Below are positions 23,978 to 34,195 of a stretch of DNA of 64,000 nt, piece by piece. The position numbers and the translations under genes were made by a program. Under the pieces are notes generated by a model. That model worked only from the letters and a program-made list of their open reading frames with translations. It searched no databases and had not been told where the DNA came from. Origin of the DNA: Bolinopsis microptera (lineage: Eukaryota > Ctenophora > Tentaculata > Lobata > Bolinopsidae); the NCBI RefSeq assembly GCF_026151205.1, contig NC_087084.1, positions 13,109,453-13,173,452 on the forward strand, given 5' to 3'. The first letter of the stretch is position 1, and every line of letters begins with the position of its first letter.

Positions 23978-25035
23978 ATTATATTTAACATTGTATTGAG
24001 ACCTGCTCACTTCTATTCCATGAGATTAGCACACTGGATACAGCAGCTTACACTTCAAATAATGTATATTATATAACTGACCTAGATCTGTCTCTTAAGC
24101 AGGAGATTAAAGTAGCGACAGGTGCGAGTTTTAATAATACCTTATTTGAATTGTCTACCAACGCCCGTACGATTCAGCTGCTTCAATCTAATTCTGAGGC
24201 CTCCAGAAGAATGTTGCAAATGGAAAAAACGTGCTGATAAATGTCCCCGAAATCACGTACTGCAAAAGAATTTTTTCTTTCAATTATCACCCTGACATCA
24301 GGATAATAAATCCAATTTGTAGCGTATCCGATATCATGGTGATCTTCTGCTCTGTGATTGGTACAGTGAAATATCATGGGAGATAGGTGTTAATTAGATA
24401 ATTGGGTAATTAATTAGATAATTGATTACTTTTCACGACCATATTGCTATAGGCCTTAATTGTGATATACTTATTATTATTATTATTCGTTGAATATTGA
24501 TTTCGTGGAAAAGAACTATGTAATTTACATAATACTAGAAAGCCTGTAATCACAGGGAGGAAGGTAATAGTATTCTTTGGTAGTCGGTTTTTATAGCATC
24601 AAAAATATCATATAATATATACAGTCCATTAAAATGTAGCTCGCACTGAACAAAACGTAATTACCACAAAACCGATCAAATTGACGTTAAAACAATCATT
24701 GCACGTTCATGTTCGCGTTTCAACACCGTTACCATGGTTACTTTGCAACTACCTATTTCTCGTCTAATTGGGCGGTCGTGCAGACATTAAATTCTTTTAA
24801 TTATAAGTAAAAAGATACAGTACCTTAGTTTTATTGTGATTCTGGAGTAAATACAATATGGTATTGCGCAACATAATGATCGTTAATATATATATGTAAT
24901 TCATATTGGTATTTGGCGACCCTGAATATTTAATATTTACAGATTTTATTTTAAGGTCGCACTATTCGATTTGACGTCAATGCATTTACCGGCGCGGAGC
25001 CTAAATCGTTTGTCTGTAGACTGTCAAGGACACAG
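23978..25035. other. Stretch without an established gene
   Basis: A minus-strand frame with a true ATG (24377-24183, 64 residues, starting MIFHCTNHRAEDHHDIGYAT) contains an internal acceptor-like TTCTTTTGCAG. It is weakly coding-like but has no partner exon. An X-box-like GTTACCATGGTTAC at 24728-24741 misses one consensus position. Confidence 0.4.
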
Positions 25036-25190
25036 AGAGGAGAGGGGGGGGGGGTAAAAATCATTTTCATAGTTTTATAACATAATGTGTGATATAGCTG
25101 CTGGAGACGAACCCCCTCAAATTTTGAGTCCATCCCCATCCGAACCATCACAAATGTTACAACTATAAAAATGATTTCCCCCTCTAGCTT
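25036..25190. mobile_element. Possible MITE with G-run inverted ends
   Basis: AGAGGGG...TAAAAATCATTTTCATAG at the left pairs imperfectly with CTATAAAAATGATTTCCCCCTCT at the right, giving inverted ends of about 30 bp around a core of about 90 bp. No clear target duplication is visible. Confidence 0.4.
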
Positions 25191-25871
25191 TGATATCTTA
25201 GTGGGTGGTCTCTGTCAGCGGTGATGAAGAGTTATATCATCATATTAATCAGTATCAGTGGTATGTCAACATGTCGTAGATTAACAGCTGTATCTTCAAT
25301 ACTTGCACCATCAGTGACAGTTCTTAGAAATATTATATTTACTTAGAAATGGTTTACTAATGCACTCTAAAAGATACAGGTGGTCAACTATATAATTTGC
25401 AATGATTCTTGAGCTTAATCTATTCCTGGATGATCTCAAAAGTTATTGAATAACGCCAATCACATGAATGCTATTGACTCTTACAACCGACCGCAAAGCT
25501 TGTTGACTGCCATCGCCGCGCCCGTAGGGCCGATCTTGGAATGATGGGTCAAAGTCACAAATTGCGCTTTCGGTACTAGCAAGACAAACCCTTATTCAGT
25601 GCAAAAGCTAGCGCTGCTATTCGTTTCTTGCACATTGTGATCTCGACGCGCGCACCATAACAAAGACTGTCCAGCGCGCGAGAGAAATGCATGGTCCGAA
25701 CTTCGGTCTGCTTTAAGATCGCCCCCTCCATAGTAGTCCGAACTAGTACAATAAGTTGTTTTACAAACAAGCAAGCAGTACTTCTTACGTTCTCTGTAAA
25801 GCTTCAGGGATGAAATACAGTTAAATAAGCAATCTTTGAACCGCCCGAAATTTAACGCTTATTTATTTCAG
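25191..25871. other. Upstream region of the 25.9-kb coding exon
   Basis: This region is GC-richer around 25500-25690, with GCGCGC patches. A candidate 5' coding exon is 25691-25795: an ATG followed by 35 codons and a donor GTAAAG at 25796, phase 0. It would join the acceptor at 25871 across a 76-bp intron. An overlapping ATG four bases earlier in another frame weakens this start. Confidence 0.3.
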
Positions 25872-26423
25872 AACGTACGCAGTGGAGGGATACAAAGTCC
25901 TAAGAACGAAGAAAAAACTCCAAAGCAAGAGAGAACACTGAATAACAGCACACCATCACCCACATACACCAACACGACCGCCAGCGCAAATTCTTATTAC
26001 AACATGAACTCTAGCCGTACCAAAAAGTACGATTATTACAACTACAGGCCCAACATCCCGAGGTTTCAACGTCAAGCAGCCAAACAACGGCAAATGGGAT
26101 TCCAGCAACAACAGCAACAGCCGACGTGGCAAACGGCCAGATCCACTCCCAGTCCGGACGATTCGTTTTCGGGAACCTTCAGTGAGAATGTCAGCATGCC
26201 AGTTTACCAGGATTCATCCGTTATTCAGCCCAAAGTTCAAAGTGTCATTGGATGTCGCAAGTCCCCCGAGCCTCCCTGTAACGGAACCATCATCTCTGGA
26301 AATTTAGAAAACATTGTCAAAACCGAGGAATTATCTGGCTGTTACACGCTGTTTGGCGAGAATACAGAGAGTAAGGATTTGGTATCAATCATTCGCCAGG
26401 AAACGGGCCTCCAAAAATCTTAG
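25872..26423 (+). CDS. Terminal coding exon of a Tyr/Asn/Gln-rich low-complexity protein
   Basis: The exon is bounded by a strong acceptor (CTTATTTATTTCAG ending at 25871) and ends at TAG 26421-26423, giving 183 codons in phase 0. The open frame extends a little upstream but has no ATG there, so a 5' exon is required; a candidate is 25691-25795. In order: a Lys/Glu/Ser/Thr-rich start, a Tyr- and Asn-rich patch (residues about 41-60, with KKYDYYNYRP), a basic Gln/Arg segment, six consecutive Gln (about 78-83), a Ser/Thr/Pro stretch, and a C-terminal part with RKSPEPPCNGT and ENIVKTEELSGCYTLFG. Most of it should be disordered; such composition is common in RNA-associated and transcription regulators. 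I do not recognise the family. Confidence 0.6.
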   Translation, partial: NVRSGGIQSPKNEEKTPKQERTLNNSTPSPTYTNTTASANSYYNMNSSRTKKYDYYNYRPNIPRFQRQAAKQRQMGFQQQQQQPTWQTARSTPSPDDSFSGTFSENVSMPVYQDSSVIQPKVQSVIGCRKSPEPPCNGTIISGNLENIVKTEELSGCYTLFGENTESKDLVSIIRQETGLQKS

Positions 26424-27461
26424 GAACTCCATCCACCGGACACTGTATTTTAGGCACTACTTCCTTTCAAAAAGATTTCTTTTTGTGGATCTCCTTTTTA
26501 AATCTCTCAAGAAGTACTTCCTCTATTTTTGTGAATCATACCAATGTGTGCCGAAAAACTTACCGCTTTCGTTTCTAGTACTTCTTTTTGTTGCGAGTTA
26601 TAATCCTTTATGGATAATTGTTGGTTAATGGTTGTAATACGTGTGCTGGCTATAATTAATAATATATCTTCTTTAATTGTTTTGGCAACGTGAGTATAAT
26701 TAAAAACCATAAGGTTTTATGCTCCTATTTTAAATGTAAATAGCAAACTGCCTCATTATTAATGCGCTAGTATTGTATTTTTGGCCCGGCGCACTATTTG
26801 TTGTTTAAACGTACTTGTTTTACCCCGCTCTGCCTTACTAGTTCTTTTATTTTCCATCCTCGTTGGAGATTATTTAAAAATATTTATAGTTAAATATCAG
26901 ATTGATCATTGCGTAACGCTTTTGAATCACACTCATCAAGAAATTGTTGAATTTTTCTTGCTTTTATGTTTTTTTTCCTACGGACATTCGAAAAGTCAAC
27001 CACGACGTAAGCGTTTTTCTGTGCCAAAATGTGTAGATAAGGACCGTTCACCCCTACCCTCTAGTCTAATGGCTGTCCCAAGGAACGCATAATTGATAAT
27101 GCAAACTTCTAACCGGCAATTAGTACCACACTTGCGGCGCCCTATTATTGGTATTGTAGTACTATAACCTACATTCAATTGGCGTCAGTGGTCGGCTGTA
27201 ATGGACATTATGAATAGAGATAATCGTAAGCTATTGTTAGACGTACTGTAAATTAGAAACGGAGACTGGGGTACTATTAACTAGTTTCATGTTACAATGC
27301 CGAGCGTGGTTAGTAGAGAATACAGTACCCAATACTGAATACACTAGTGTAATTATATAAAAACAGTCACGTGTGATGTGTAAAACTGGTTACAGAGGGG
27401 AATGGTGGTTGAAATTTGTCCAAAAACTAAACGTAGTAATTGTGACGTTACCAGTTACATT
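26424..27461. other. Probable 3' UTR and intergenic sequence
   Basis: No AATAAA signal was found on the plus strand close to the stop at 26423. Several short overlapping frames are open but unsupported. TCACGTGTGATG (about 27367) and ATCACGTGGTGACC (about 27523) are CACGTG boxes near the following repeat complex. Confidence 0.4.
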
Positions 27462-27576
27462 TTAACGGGTGATATTCGTAAAATATTTCATATTTGTTCC
27501 AATTAGTAGTATAGACCTTGTATCACGTGGTGACCCCCACTGTCGCTTCACTATCGTCTTCGACGATACAGGGGGA

Positions 27577-27597
27577 GCCGCGCACTTCGTGCGCGGC
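27577..27597. repeat. Perfect GC-rich hairpin
   Basis: The arms GCCGCGCAC and GTGCGCGGC flank a 3-base TTC loop. It is preceded by CGATACAG and followed by GGGTC. A sibling with a 6-base loop lies at 34064-34087, beyond the far arm of the palindrome. Confidence 0.9.
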
Positions 27598-28236
27598 GGG
27601 TCATATACAACGGGTCATATACAGCGGGTCATAATACAACGTATGACAAATTAGACCGTCGACAATTCCAACTCGGCGCGCGTCTTGGTAGGTACGTTAT
27701 AAACCATTACATAGCAATGCACTACTAGTACTTTACTACTATCTAGTACTATACTACTATTATATTTATCTATCTACTAATCTGTAATCTATCTCGCGAA
27801 ATTTCTTCGAAGTAGCGCGCGCCGGGTCAGTCCATTGTTAATGGACAACGTAGTGTCTGTTTAGTTGTCAATCAAACATCAAAGCATGCACCACCTACGA
27901 TGAGATAAAGAGTCAGGCTTTTAAAATTATAGCATTAACCTACCACGTACTATGCAAGATGACGCCCAGTTTTATTTTTATCTGAGGACCCCAGGCTAAT
28001 TATTGCTGCAAAGTTCAAGTACAGTAGTAGCGCGTGTTGGGTCAGTCCATTAAGTTAAACAATGTTGTAGGTTTATAATATAACTTACTTGTATCACGTC
28101 GTGACGTGACCCTCATCACTCATTGTCATTTCAATTACTGTAATCGGGGCGAATAAGTCGCGATAAGTAGTATAGTGTCATGGTTTGGAGCCCCGTTTGA
28201 GCGCTATCCGAGACACAGTTTACTAAAATGTCATTT

Positions 28237-28291
28237 TAGCACAGTTGACTAATCTGCCACAACTTTAGCCGGAGGTTTCAAGTTCGAATCC
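28237..28291 (+). repeat. tRNA-like (SINE-type) segment in the left arm
   Basis: TAGCACAGTTGA resembles a pol III A box and AGTTCGAATCC a B box, with starts 44 bp apart. The flanks cannot form the T-arm or acceptor stems of a functional tRNA. This looks like the head of a tRNA-derived SINE or a decayed tRNA. The inverted copy is at 33930-33984, and a diverged relative appears at 36.4-36.5 kb. Confidence 0.4.
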
Positions 28292-29547
28292 CAGTCGGAG
28301 TCGTTCTCCAATGTGATTATATTATTATGGTACACATTTTAACCTAGTTTAACCCATATTCAAGCAATCTAACCCATATTCAAGCAAATCTAACCCTACA
28401 CAGAGTATCAACTAAATACATTCATCACACAGCAGAAGTCGTTAAATGTATAGTGTACACGTTCACGTACAATTACATCAGTTGTCTATCGACATTATTA
28501 ACATCTGGTTCAAGGCGACCTCTGCAGTATAATGTACGGATAAAGGGATATAGTGACTTATGTGCTAGCTAAATTTAACTAGAGTGTACAGTTTAGGACA
28601 ACACCTGGTTGATATGGTAACGTAATGAGAAAGCACTTTTCAGGAAGGTTACTCAATAGTACCAAGATTGTACCGTCATTGTAAAGTAAAGTTACGGCAA
28701 CAGCTGTGTTTGTACTTGACAGATATTTGCTTAATTTAAGACCCAAACAAAACTAAAGTGAATTGATAAAAATGTGACTTTCTTAAAAGAAATACGTGTC
28801 AACAAAATGTAGATTTTGTAGAAGCTGATAAATATATATAGTGTACTCGAGCACGTATTACACTGACTGTTTGATACTTTGATATGCAATGTAATTTATA
28901 GAGAGGACTTACAGGACGGTTACTTTACAGCCTCGAGAATAATTTGTCATTGTATAATAGCCATAGACCTAGTACAGAATAATCACGGTAGCAGCTGTGC
29001 AATGTATTTGACTCAAATCTCTTGTCAGGACTGGTCTAGATATTTTATATTTCTACAATTATATCAGAAGATCTCAACAAATTGAACAGTGTGCGAGGAA
29101 TTTTTAAATATAATAACCAATGAAAGATAGTGCTAATTCCTACCTCAATTAGTGGACCGTCCCTTTACATTAGAACTCAGTGTTTGTCTTTGTTAAATAT
29201 CTTGATAAGGTATAATTACGAACAGGTGCGTGTTTTACTGGACAGTCTCTATCTTCTTCATATCTTGAGGTATTAGCTTTAGGTAAGTGACAACTGGATC
29301 AAAGTTGTTTTGTTTAGTTTTATGCTCAAGGTTCGCACTATTCTGCTTTGTTATATTTGAGCTGTCGTATATCAACATAGTATTTTAGTACAATATTAGA
29401 ATATTGTAGAAATCATACCCGTAAATATTTGCTCGGTATCTGGCAGCAGTTCATCGATTAATGTTCCGTGTTCTGTTTCCTGGTATTTTGTGATCAGAAT
29501 ATTTTCTTGAGTAGGATAAGATGAAATCCGTCACCTTATCTTACACA

Positions 29548-30066
29548 ATACTGAATACTGAATGAAATCTGAATGAATACTGAATACTGAATGTATACTG
29601 AATGAATACTGAATGAAAACTGAATACTGAATACTGAATGAATACTGAATACTGAATGAATACTGAATGAATACTGAATGAATACTGAATGAATACTGAA
29701 TGAATACTGAATGAATACTGAATGAATACTGAATGAATACTGAATGAATACTGAATTAATACTGAATGAATACTGAATGAATACTGAATGAATACTGAAT
29801 GAATACTGAATGAATACTGAATACTGAATGAATACTGAATGAATACTGAATGAATGCTGAATGAATACTGAATGAATACTGAATACTGAATGAATACTGA
29901 ATGAATACTGAATATTGAATGAATACTGAATGAATACTGAATGAATACTGAATGAATACTGAATGAATACTGAATGAATACTGAATGAATACTGAATGAA
30001 TACTGAATGAATACTGAATGAATACTGAATACTGAATGAATACTAATAATAATATACTGAATACTG
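29548..30066. repeat. 11-bp minisatellite (left arm)
   Basis: The unit is AATGAATACTG, mixed with shortened 7-bp AATACTG units that break the period irregularly. It is mirrored as CATTCAGTATT in the right arm. Confidence 0.95.
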
Positions 30067-30219
30067 AATTATAATTATGATGTATTATTTTCTAAAGTTA
30101 TAATGTAGACAAGGAAACACACGTTTAGATTTTTGAAGATAACTTTAACTAAACTATATTCAATAACTCTATATATCCAAATACTTATCTCAATAATTAT
30201 CAACGTTTGGTTATAAAGT

Positions 30220-30915
30220 TCAAGAATCTTCCTGACGATACATTTGTGAAAGTTTAAGAAGCTTGATGATAATATTTTTGTTCTCGTTCATTAGTTTGTT
30301 GACATCAGATAGACTTGTAGTCGTGATAACTGCAGTCAAAAGAGCTTGTTCTTCCATACTTAAAATTGTGGCGATGTCTTGTCCACAGTCAATGAGATGC
30401 TGCTCAAATTTCTCAAACATTTCCGTTTTCATTATGTAAGAGAATAAAAAGTCCATACATTTGTTCTCCTCCTTGCACAATTTACTTTGTAACAGGACAT
30501 CTAGAGATTTGAGTAATTTCGACATATCATTTACCTTTTTATTTATTTGCTCGATTGCTACGCCTTTCCGCTTGCCTTTGTGTTGCCGAACTGAGTCAGA
30601 TTCTAACTCATCACTACTTGATACACTTCTACTATCACTATATGGTGTTTTTGACTCGTAATCAGCACTTGTTTCCTCAGAGTTAGAACCGTCTTGTTGA
30701 GATTCTTCAGATATTATCGTATCAGCATCTGAATATGTGGAAGCAGGATAATCCAGTTTTACATCAGTCGCATCCGAGTTAGCTTTTGATAGTGGTTGAA
30801 TGTTAGAGCTTGTTTCTGACTCTCCGTTCTCTCGATGATACCGACTTTTGTGTGAGGACAAGCTATATTTATTGACAAAAGACTTGTCACAGAATGAATA
30901 AGAAATAGGACTCAT
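30220..30915 (-). CDS. C2H2-finger-like protein encoded in the palindrome loop
   Basis: From the ATG at 30915-30913 this encodes 231 residues ending RQEDS before TGA. Residues 6-27 (YSFCDKSFVNKYSLSSHKSR then YH) have the spacing of a C2H2 zinc finger: Cys9, Phe13, Leu19, His22, His27. The first Cys is Tyr6, so zinc binding is doubtful. A Ser/Glu/Asp-rich linker follows (about 30-107), then a basic patch KGKRKG (about 113-118), then a helical-looking Leu/Lys-rich C-terminal domain (about 120-231) with a coiled-coil-like start (IEQINKKVNDMSKLLKSLDV). The frame continues upstream of the ATG without a stop for about 20 codons. It is the only long ORF in the loop of the 5.9-kb palindrome, consistent with cargo or a domesticated regulator. 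The family is not recognised. Confidence 0.55.
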   Translation of the reverse strand: MSPISYSFCDKSFVNKYSLSSHKSRYHRENGESETSSNIQPLSKANSDATDVKLDYPASTYSDADTIISEESQQDGSNSEETSADYESKTPYSDSRSVSSSDELESDSVRQHKGKRKGVAIEQINKKVNDMSKLLKSLDVLLQSKLCKEENKCMDFLFSYIMKTEMFEKFEQHLIDCGQDIATILSMEEQALLTAVITTTSLSDVNKLMNENKNIIIKLLKLSQMYRQEDS

Positions 30916-31080
30916 GATATTACAAAGGATACGTATAGAACGTTTGCAACAACAATCTTCAAATATATTATTCAATCTAACGGGAATGCTTCAAATTTTG
31001 TGGAGTAATTAACTCAGACCCACGTGCTATTTTATACAAATAAAAAACAACTAATCTGCTTTCCCTGATCGACGTGTCTT

Positions 31081-31304
31081 TTTCTTAACCAACGGTTAGG
31101 TCCCATTGTATTTGTATGTACAAGTGTTAAGGACTTCGGGCTCCCTCCTTTCCTACCCTCCCTCCCCTGGAGGGAGGGTGGTAGGGTAGGGGTTTTTCTT
31201 AACCAACGGTTAGGTCCCATTGTATTTGTATGTACGGGTGTTAAGGACTTCGGGCTCCCTCCTTTCCTACCCTCCCTCCCCTGGAGGGAGGGTGGTAGGG
31301 TAGG
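31081..31304. repeat. Duplicated 114-bp unit with hairpin and G-quadruplex potential
   Basis: Two copies are offset by 114 bp (31081 and 31195). Each ends with a C-rich block, CCTACCCTCCCTCC, then CCTGG, then GGAGGGAGGGTGG and TAGGGTAGG. The C and G blocks are inverted repeats. The G block has four runs of three or more Gs with short loops, so it can form either a stem or a quadruplex. Confidence 0.85.
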
Positions 31305-31362
31305 AAACGTGTGTTTCCTTGTCTACATTATAACTTTAGAAAATAATACATCATAATTATAA

Positions 31363-31787
31363 TTCAGTATTCAGTATATTATTCAGTATTCATTCAGTAT
31401 TCAGTATTCATTCAGTATTCATTCAGTATTCATTCAGTATTCATTCAGTATTCATTCAGTATTCATTCAGTATTCATTCAGTATTCATTCAGTATTCATT
31501 CAGTATTCATTCAGTATTCATTCAGTATTCATTCAGTATTCATTCAGTATTCATTCAGTATTCATTCAGTATTCATTCAGTATTCAGTATTCATTCAGTA
31601 TTCATTCAGTATTCAGTATTCATTCAGTATTCATTCAGTATTCATTCAGTATTCAGTATTCATTTAGTATTCATTCAGTATTCATTCAGTATTCATTCAG
31701 TATTCATTCAGTATTCATTCAGTATTAATTCAGTATTCATTCAGTATTCATTCAGTATTCATTCAGTATTCATTCAGTATTCATTCA
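31363..31787. repeat. 11-bp minisatellite (right arm, first part)
   Basis: CATTCAGTATT units form the mirror of the left-arm array. They stop at the LINE fragment and resume at about 32499-32659. Confidence 0.95.
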
Positions 31788-31789
31788 GT

Positions 31790-32401
31790 GATGAAGAGTG
31801 GCGCTCTAACAAAACTTTAGGATCGTTGATGTGCACTGTTAAGGATATCAAGAATCGAATATTCCTTGGTAATGTTGCCTTTAGTAAATTTCAGAAAGTT
31901 TGGATGAAGAGCAAGATTTCAGTCCAAAGGAAGATCAAAATCTACGAGGCACAAGTAGTCTCTATTCTACTCTACAACTGCAACTCCTGGGCTGCACCAC
32001 TAGCTTCGTTGAATGAACTTGATATTGCTCATCGCAAACACCTCCGAAGAATCCTCAACATCAGATGGCCTACTGGGGTTATTTCTAATGAGGCACTCTA
32101 TGCTCGTTGTTATGTCACTCCCTTGTCTGTGAGAGTCTCTAAGTTTCGATGGAGAATGTTAGGACATATCTTAAGAGGACAGGAAGACTCACCAGCATAC
32201 ACCTCTATGTTATTTGCTATAAATTCTGATATTTTTATGGAAGGGAGACGGGGTAGACCATGTTTAAACTTATTAGATGTTATTAGAAAAGACTTGACTA
32301 GTAGAAATCTTGATATTAGATTTAAGAATTTGACTGATTTCGAAGACCTTAGATTTTTAGCTTTAGATAGGGAGGAGTGGAAGAAGTTAGAAGATGGTTG
32401 A
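31790..32401 (+). pseudogene. 5'-truncated LINE ORF2 C-terminal fragment
   Basis: A 203-codon open frame begins abruptly at the minisatellite junction (SDEEWRSNKTLGSLM) and ends at TGA 32399-32401. It contains the usual post-RT features of non-LTR retrotransposons: KIYEAQVVSILLYNCNSWA, LDIAHRKHLRRILNIRWP, SVRVSKFRWRMLGHILRG and EGRRGRPCLNLLDVIRKDL. The catalytic reverse transcriptase motifs (including the YADD-type motif) and the endonuclease lie upstream and are absent, so it is a dead 5'-truncated copy. The frame is still intact, which suggests recent arrival. The 3' flank to about 32498 is a T-rich tail. Confidence 0.85.
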
Positions 32402-32498
32402 TGTTTTTGTTTTCTTTTTTATGCGTTTTGATATCTATAAGGTGCCTAGGATGCTCTTTTAAAGAGATATTTCGTACTTTGAAAGATTTACTACTACT

Positions 32499-32659
32499 AT
32501 TCATTCAGTATTCATTCAGTATTCATTCAGTATTCATTCAGTATTCATTCAGTATTCAGTATTCATTCAGTATTCAGTATTCAGTTTTCATTCAGTATTC
32601 ATTCAGTATACATTCAGTATTCAGTATTCATTCAGATTTCATTCAGTATTCAGTATTGT
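32499..32659. repeat. 11-bp minisatellite (right arm, second part)
   Basis: The CATTCAGTATT array continues after the LINE fragment with a few mutated units (CAGTTTTC, CAGTATAC, CAGATTTC). It then joins the unique arm sequence starting GTGTAAGATAAGGTGACGG. Confidence 0.95.
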
Positions 32660-34063
32660 GTAAGATAAGGTGACGGATTTCATCTTATCCTACTCAAGAA
32701 AATATTCTGATCACAAAATACCAGGAAACAGAACACGGAACATTAATCGATGAACTGCTGCCAGATACCGAGCAAATATTTACGGGTATGATTTCTACAA
32801 TATTCTAATATTGTACTAAAATACTACGTTGATATACGACAGCTCAAATATAACAAAGCAGAATAGTGCGAACCTTGAGCATAAAACTAAACCAAACAAC
32901 TTTGATCCAGTTGTCACTTACCTAAAGCTAATACCTCAAGATATGAAGAAGATAGAGACTGTCCAGTAAAACACGCACCTGTTCGTAATTATACCTTATC
33001 AAGATATTTAACAAAGACAAACACTGAGTTCTAATGTAAAGGGACGGTCCACTAATTGAGGTAGGAATTAGCACTATCTTTCATTGGTTATTATATTTAA
33101 AAATTCCTCGCACACTGTTCAATTTGTTGAGATCTTCTGATATAATTGTAGAAATATAAAATATCTAGACCAGTCCTGACAAGAGATTTGAGTCAAATAC
33201 ATTGCACAGCTGCTACCGTGATTATTCTGTACTAGGTCTATGGCTATTATACAATGACAAATTATTCTCGAGGCTGTAAAGTAACCGTCCTGTAAGTCCT
33301 CTCTATAAATTACATTTCATATCAAAGTATCAAACAGTCAGTGTAATACGTGCTCGAGTACACTATATATATTTATCAGCTTCTACAAAATCTACATTTT
33401 GTTGACACGTATTTCTTTTAAGAAAGTCACATTTTTATCAATTCACTTTAGTTTTGTTTGGGTCTTAAATTAAGCAAATATATGTCAAGTACAAACACAG
33501 CTGTTGCCGTAACTTTACTTTACAATGACGGTACAATCTTGGTACTATTGAGTAACCTTCCTGAAAAGTGCTTTCTCATTACGTTACCATATCAACCAGG
33601 TGTTGTCCTAAACTGTTGTCCTAAACTGTACACTCTAGTTAAATTTAGCTAGCACATAAGTCACTATATCCCTTTATCCGTACATTATACTGCAGAGGTC
33701 GCCTACCTTGAACCAGATGTTAATAATGTCGATAGACAACTGATGTAATTGTACGTGAACGTGTACACTATGCATTTAACGACTTCTGCTGTGTGATGAA
33801 TGTATTTAGTTGATACTCTGTGTAGGGTTAGATTTGCTTGAATATGGGTTAGATTGCTTGAATATGGGTTAAACTAGGTTAAAATGTGTACCATAATAAT
33901 ATAATCACATTGGAGAACGACTCCGACTGGGATTCGAACTTGAAACCTCCGGCTAAAGTTGTGGCAGATTAGTCAACTGTGCTAAAATGACATTTTAGTA
34001 AACTGTGTCTCGGATAGCGCTCAAACGGGGCTCCAAACCATGACACTATACTACTACGATACA

Positions 34064-34087
34064 GCCGCGCACTCGATCGTGCGCGGC
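34064..34087. repeat. GC-rich hairpin, sibling of 27577-27597
   Basis: The arms GCCGCGCAC and GTGCGCGGC surround a TCGATC loop. CGATACAG precedes it and GGGTC follows, in the same orientation as the left sibling even though the palindrome arms between them are inverted. Confidence 0.9.
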
Positions 34088-34195
34088 GGGTCTACAATGT
34101 TGAATGTACAACGTAAGGCAACAACCTACGAAGACGCGCGCCGAGTACTTTATATTAAGGAACAAATATTTTAATACATAACGGTATCACCCGCG

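Larger units (their letters stand above)
28166..30126. repeat. Left arm of the giant palindrome
   Basis: About 1.96 kb is the near-perfect reverse complement of the right arm (31305-34055). Matches run from AGTAGTATAGTGTCATGG at the outer end to AAGGAAACACACGTTT at the inner end. The arm contains a tRNA-like segment, unique sequence with no supported ORF, and the 11-bp minisatellite at its inner end. Confidence 0.95.
31305..34055. repeat. Right arm of the giant palindrome, interrupted by a LINE fragment
   Basis: This is the reverse complement of 28166-30126, lengthened by about 710 bp of inserted LINE sequence at about 31788-32498. Small arm-specific changes include a duplicated CTAAACTGTTGTC at about 33607-33628 and a 3-4 bp insertion near 33705. 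Confidence 0.95.

Noticed and set aside
27466-27510. Assignment of the TTAA-bounded complex to piggyBac
   Set aside because: TTAA is present, but the termini begin CGGG rather than the usual CCY and no transposase was found.
28228-28302. Functional tRNA gene
   Set aside because: A- and B-box-like motifs exist, but the T-arm and acceptor stems do not pair, so it is kept only as a tRNA-like or SINE segment.
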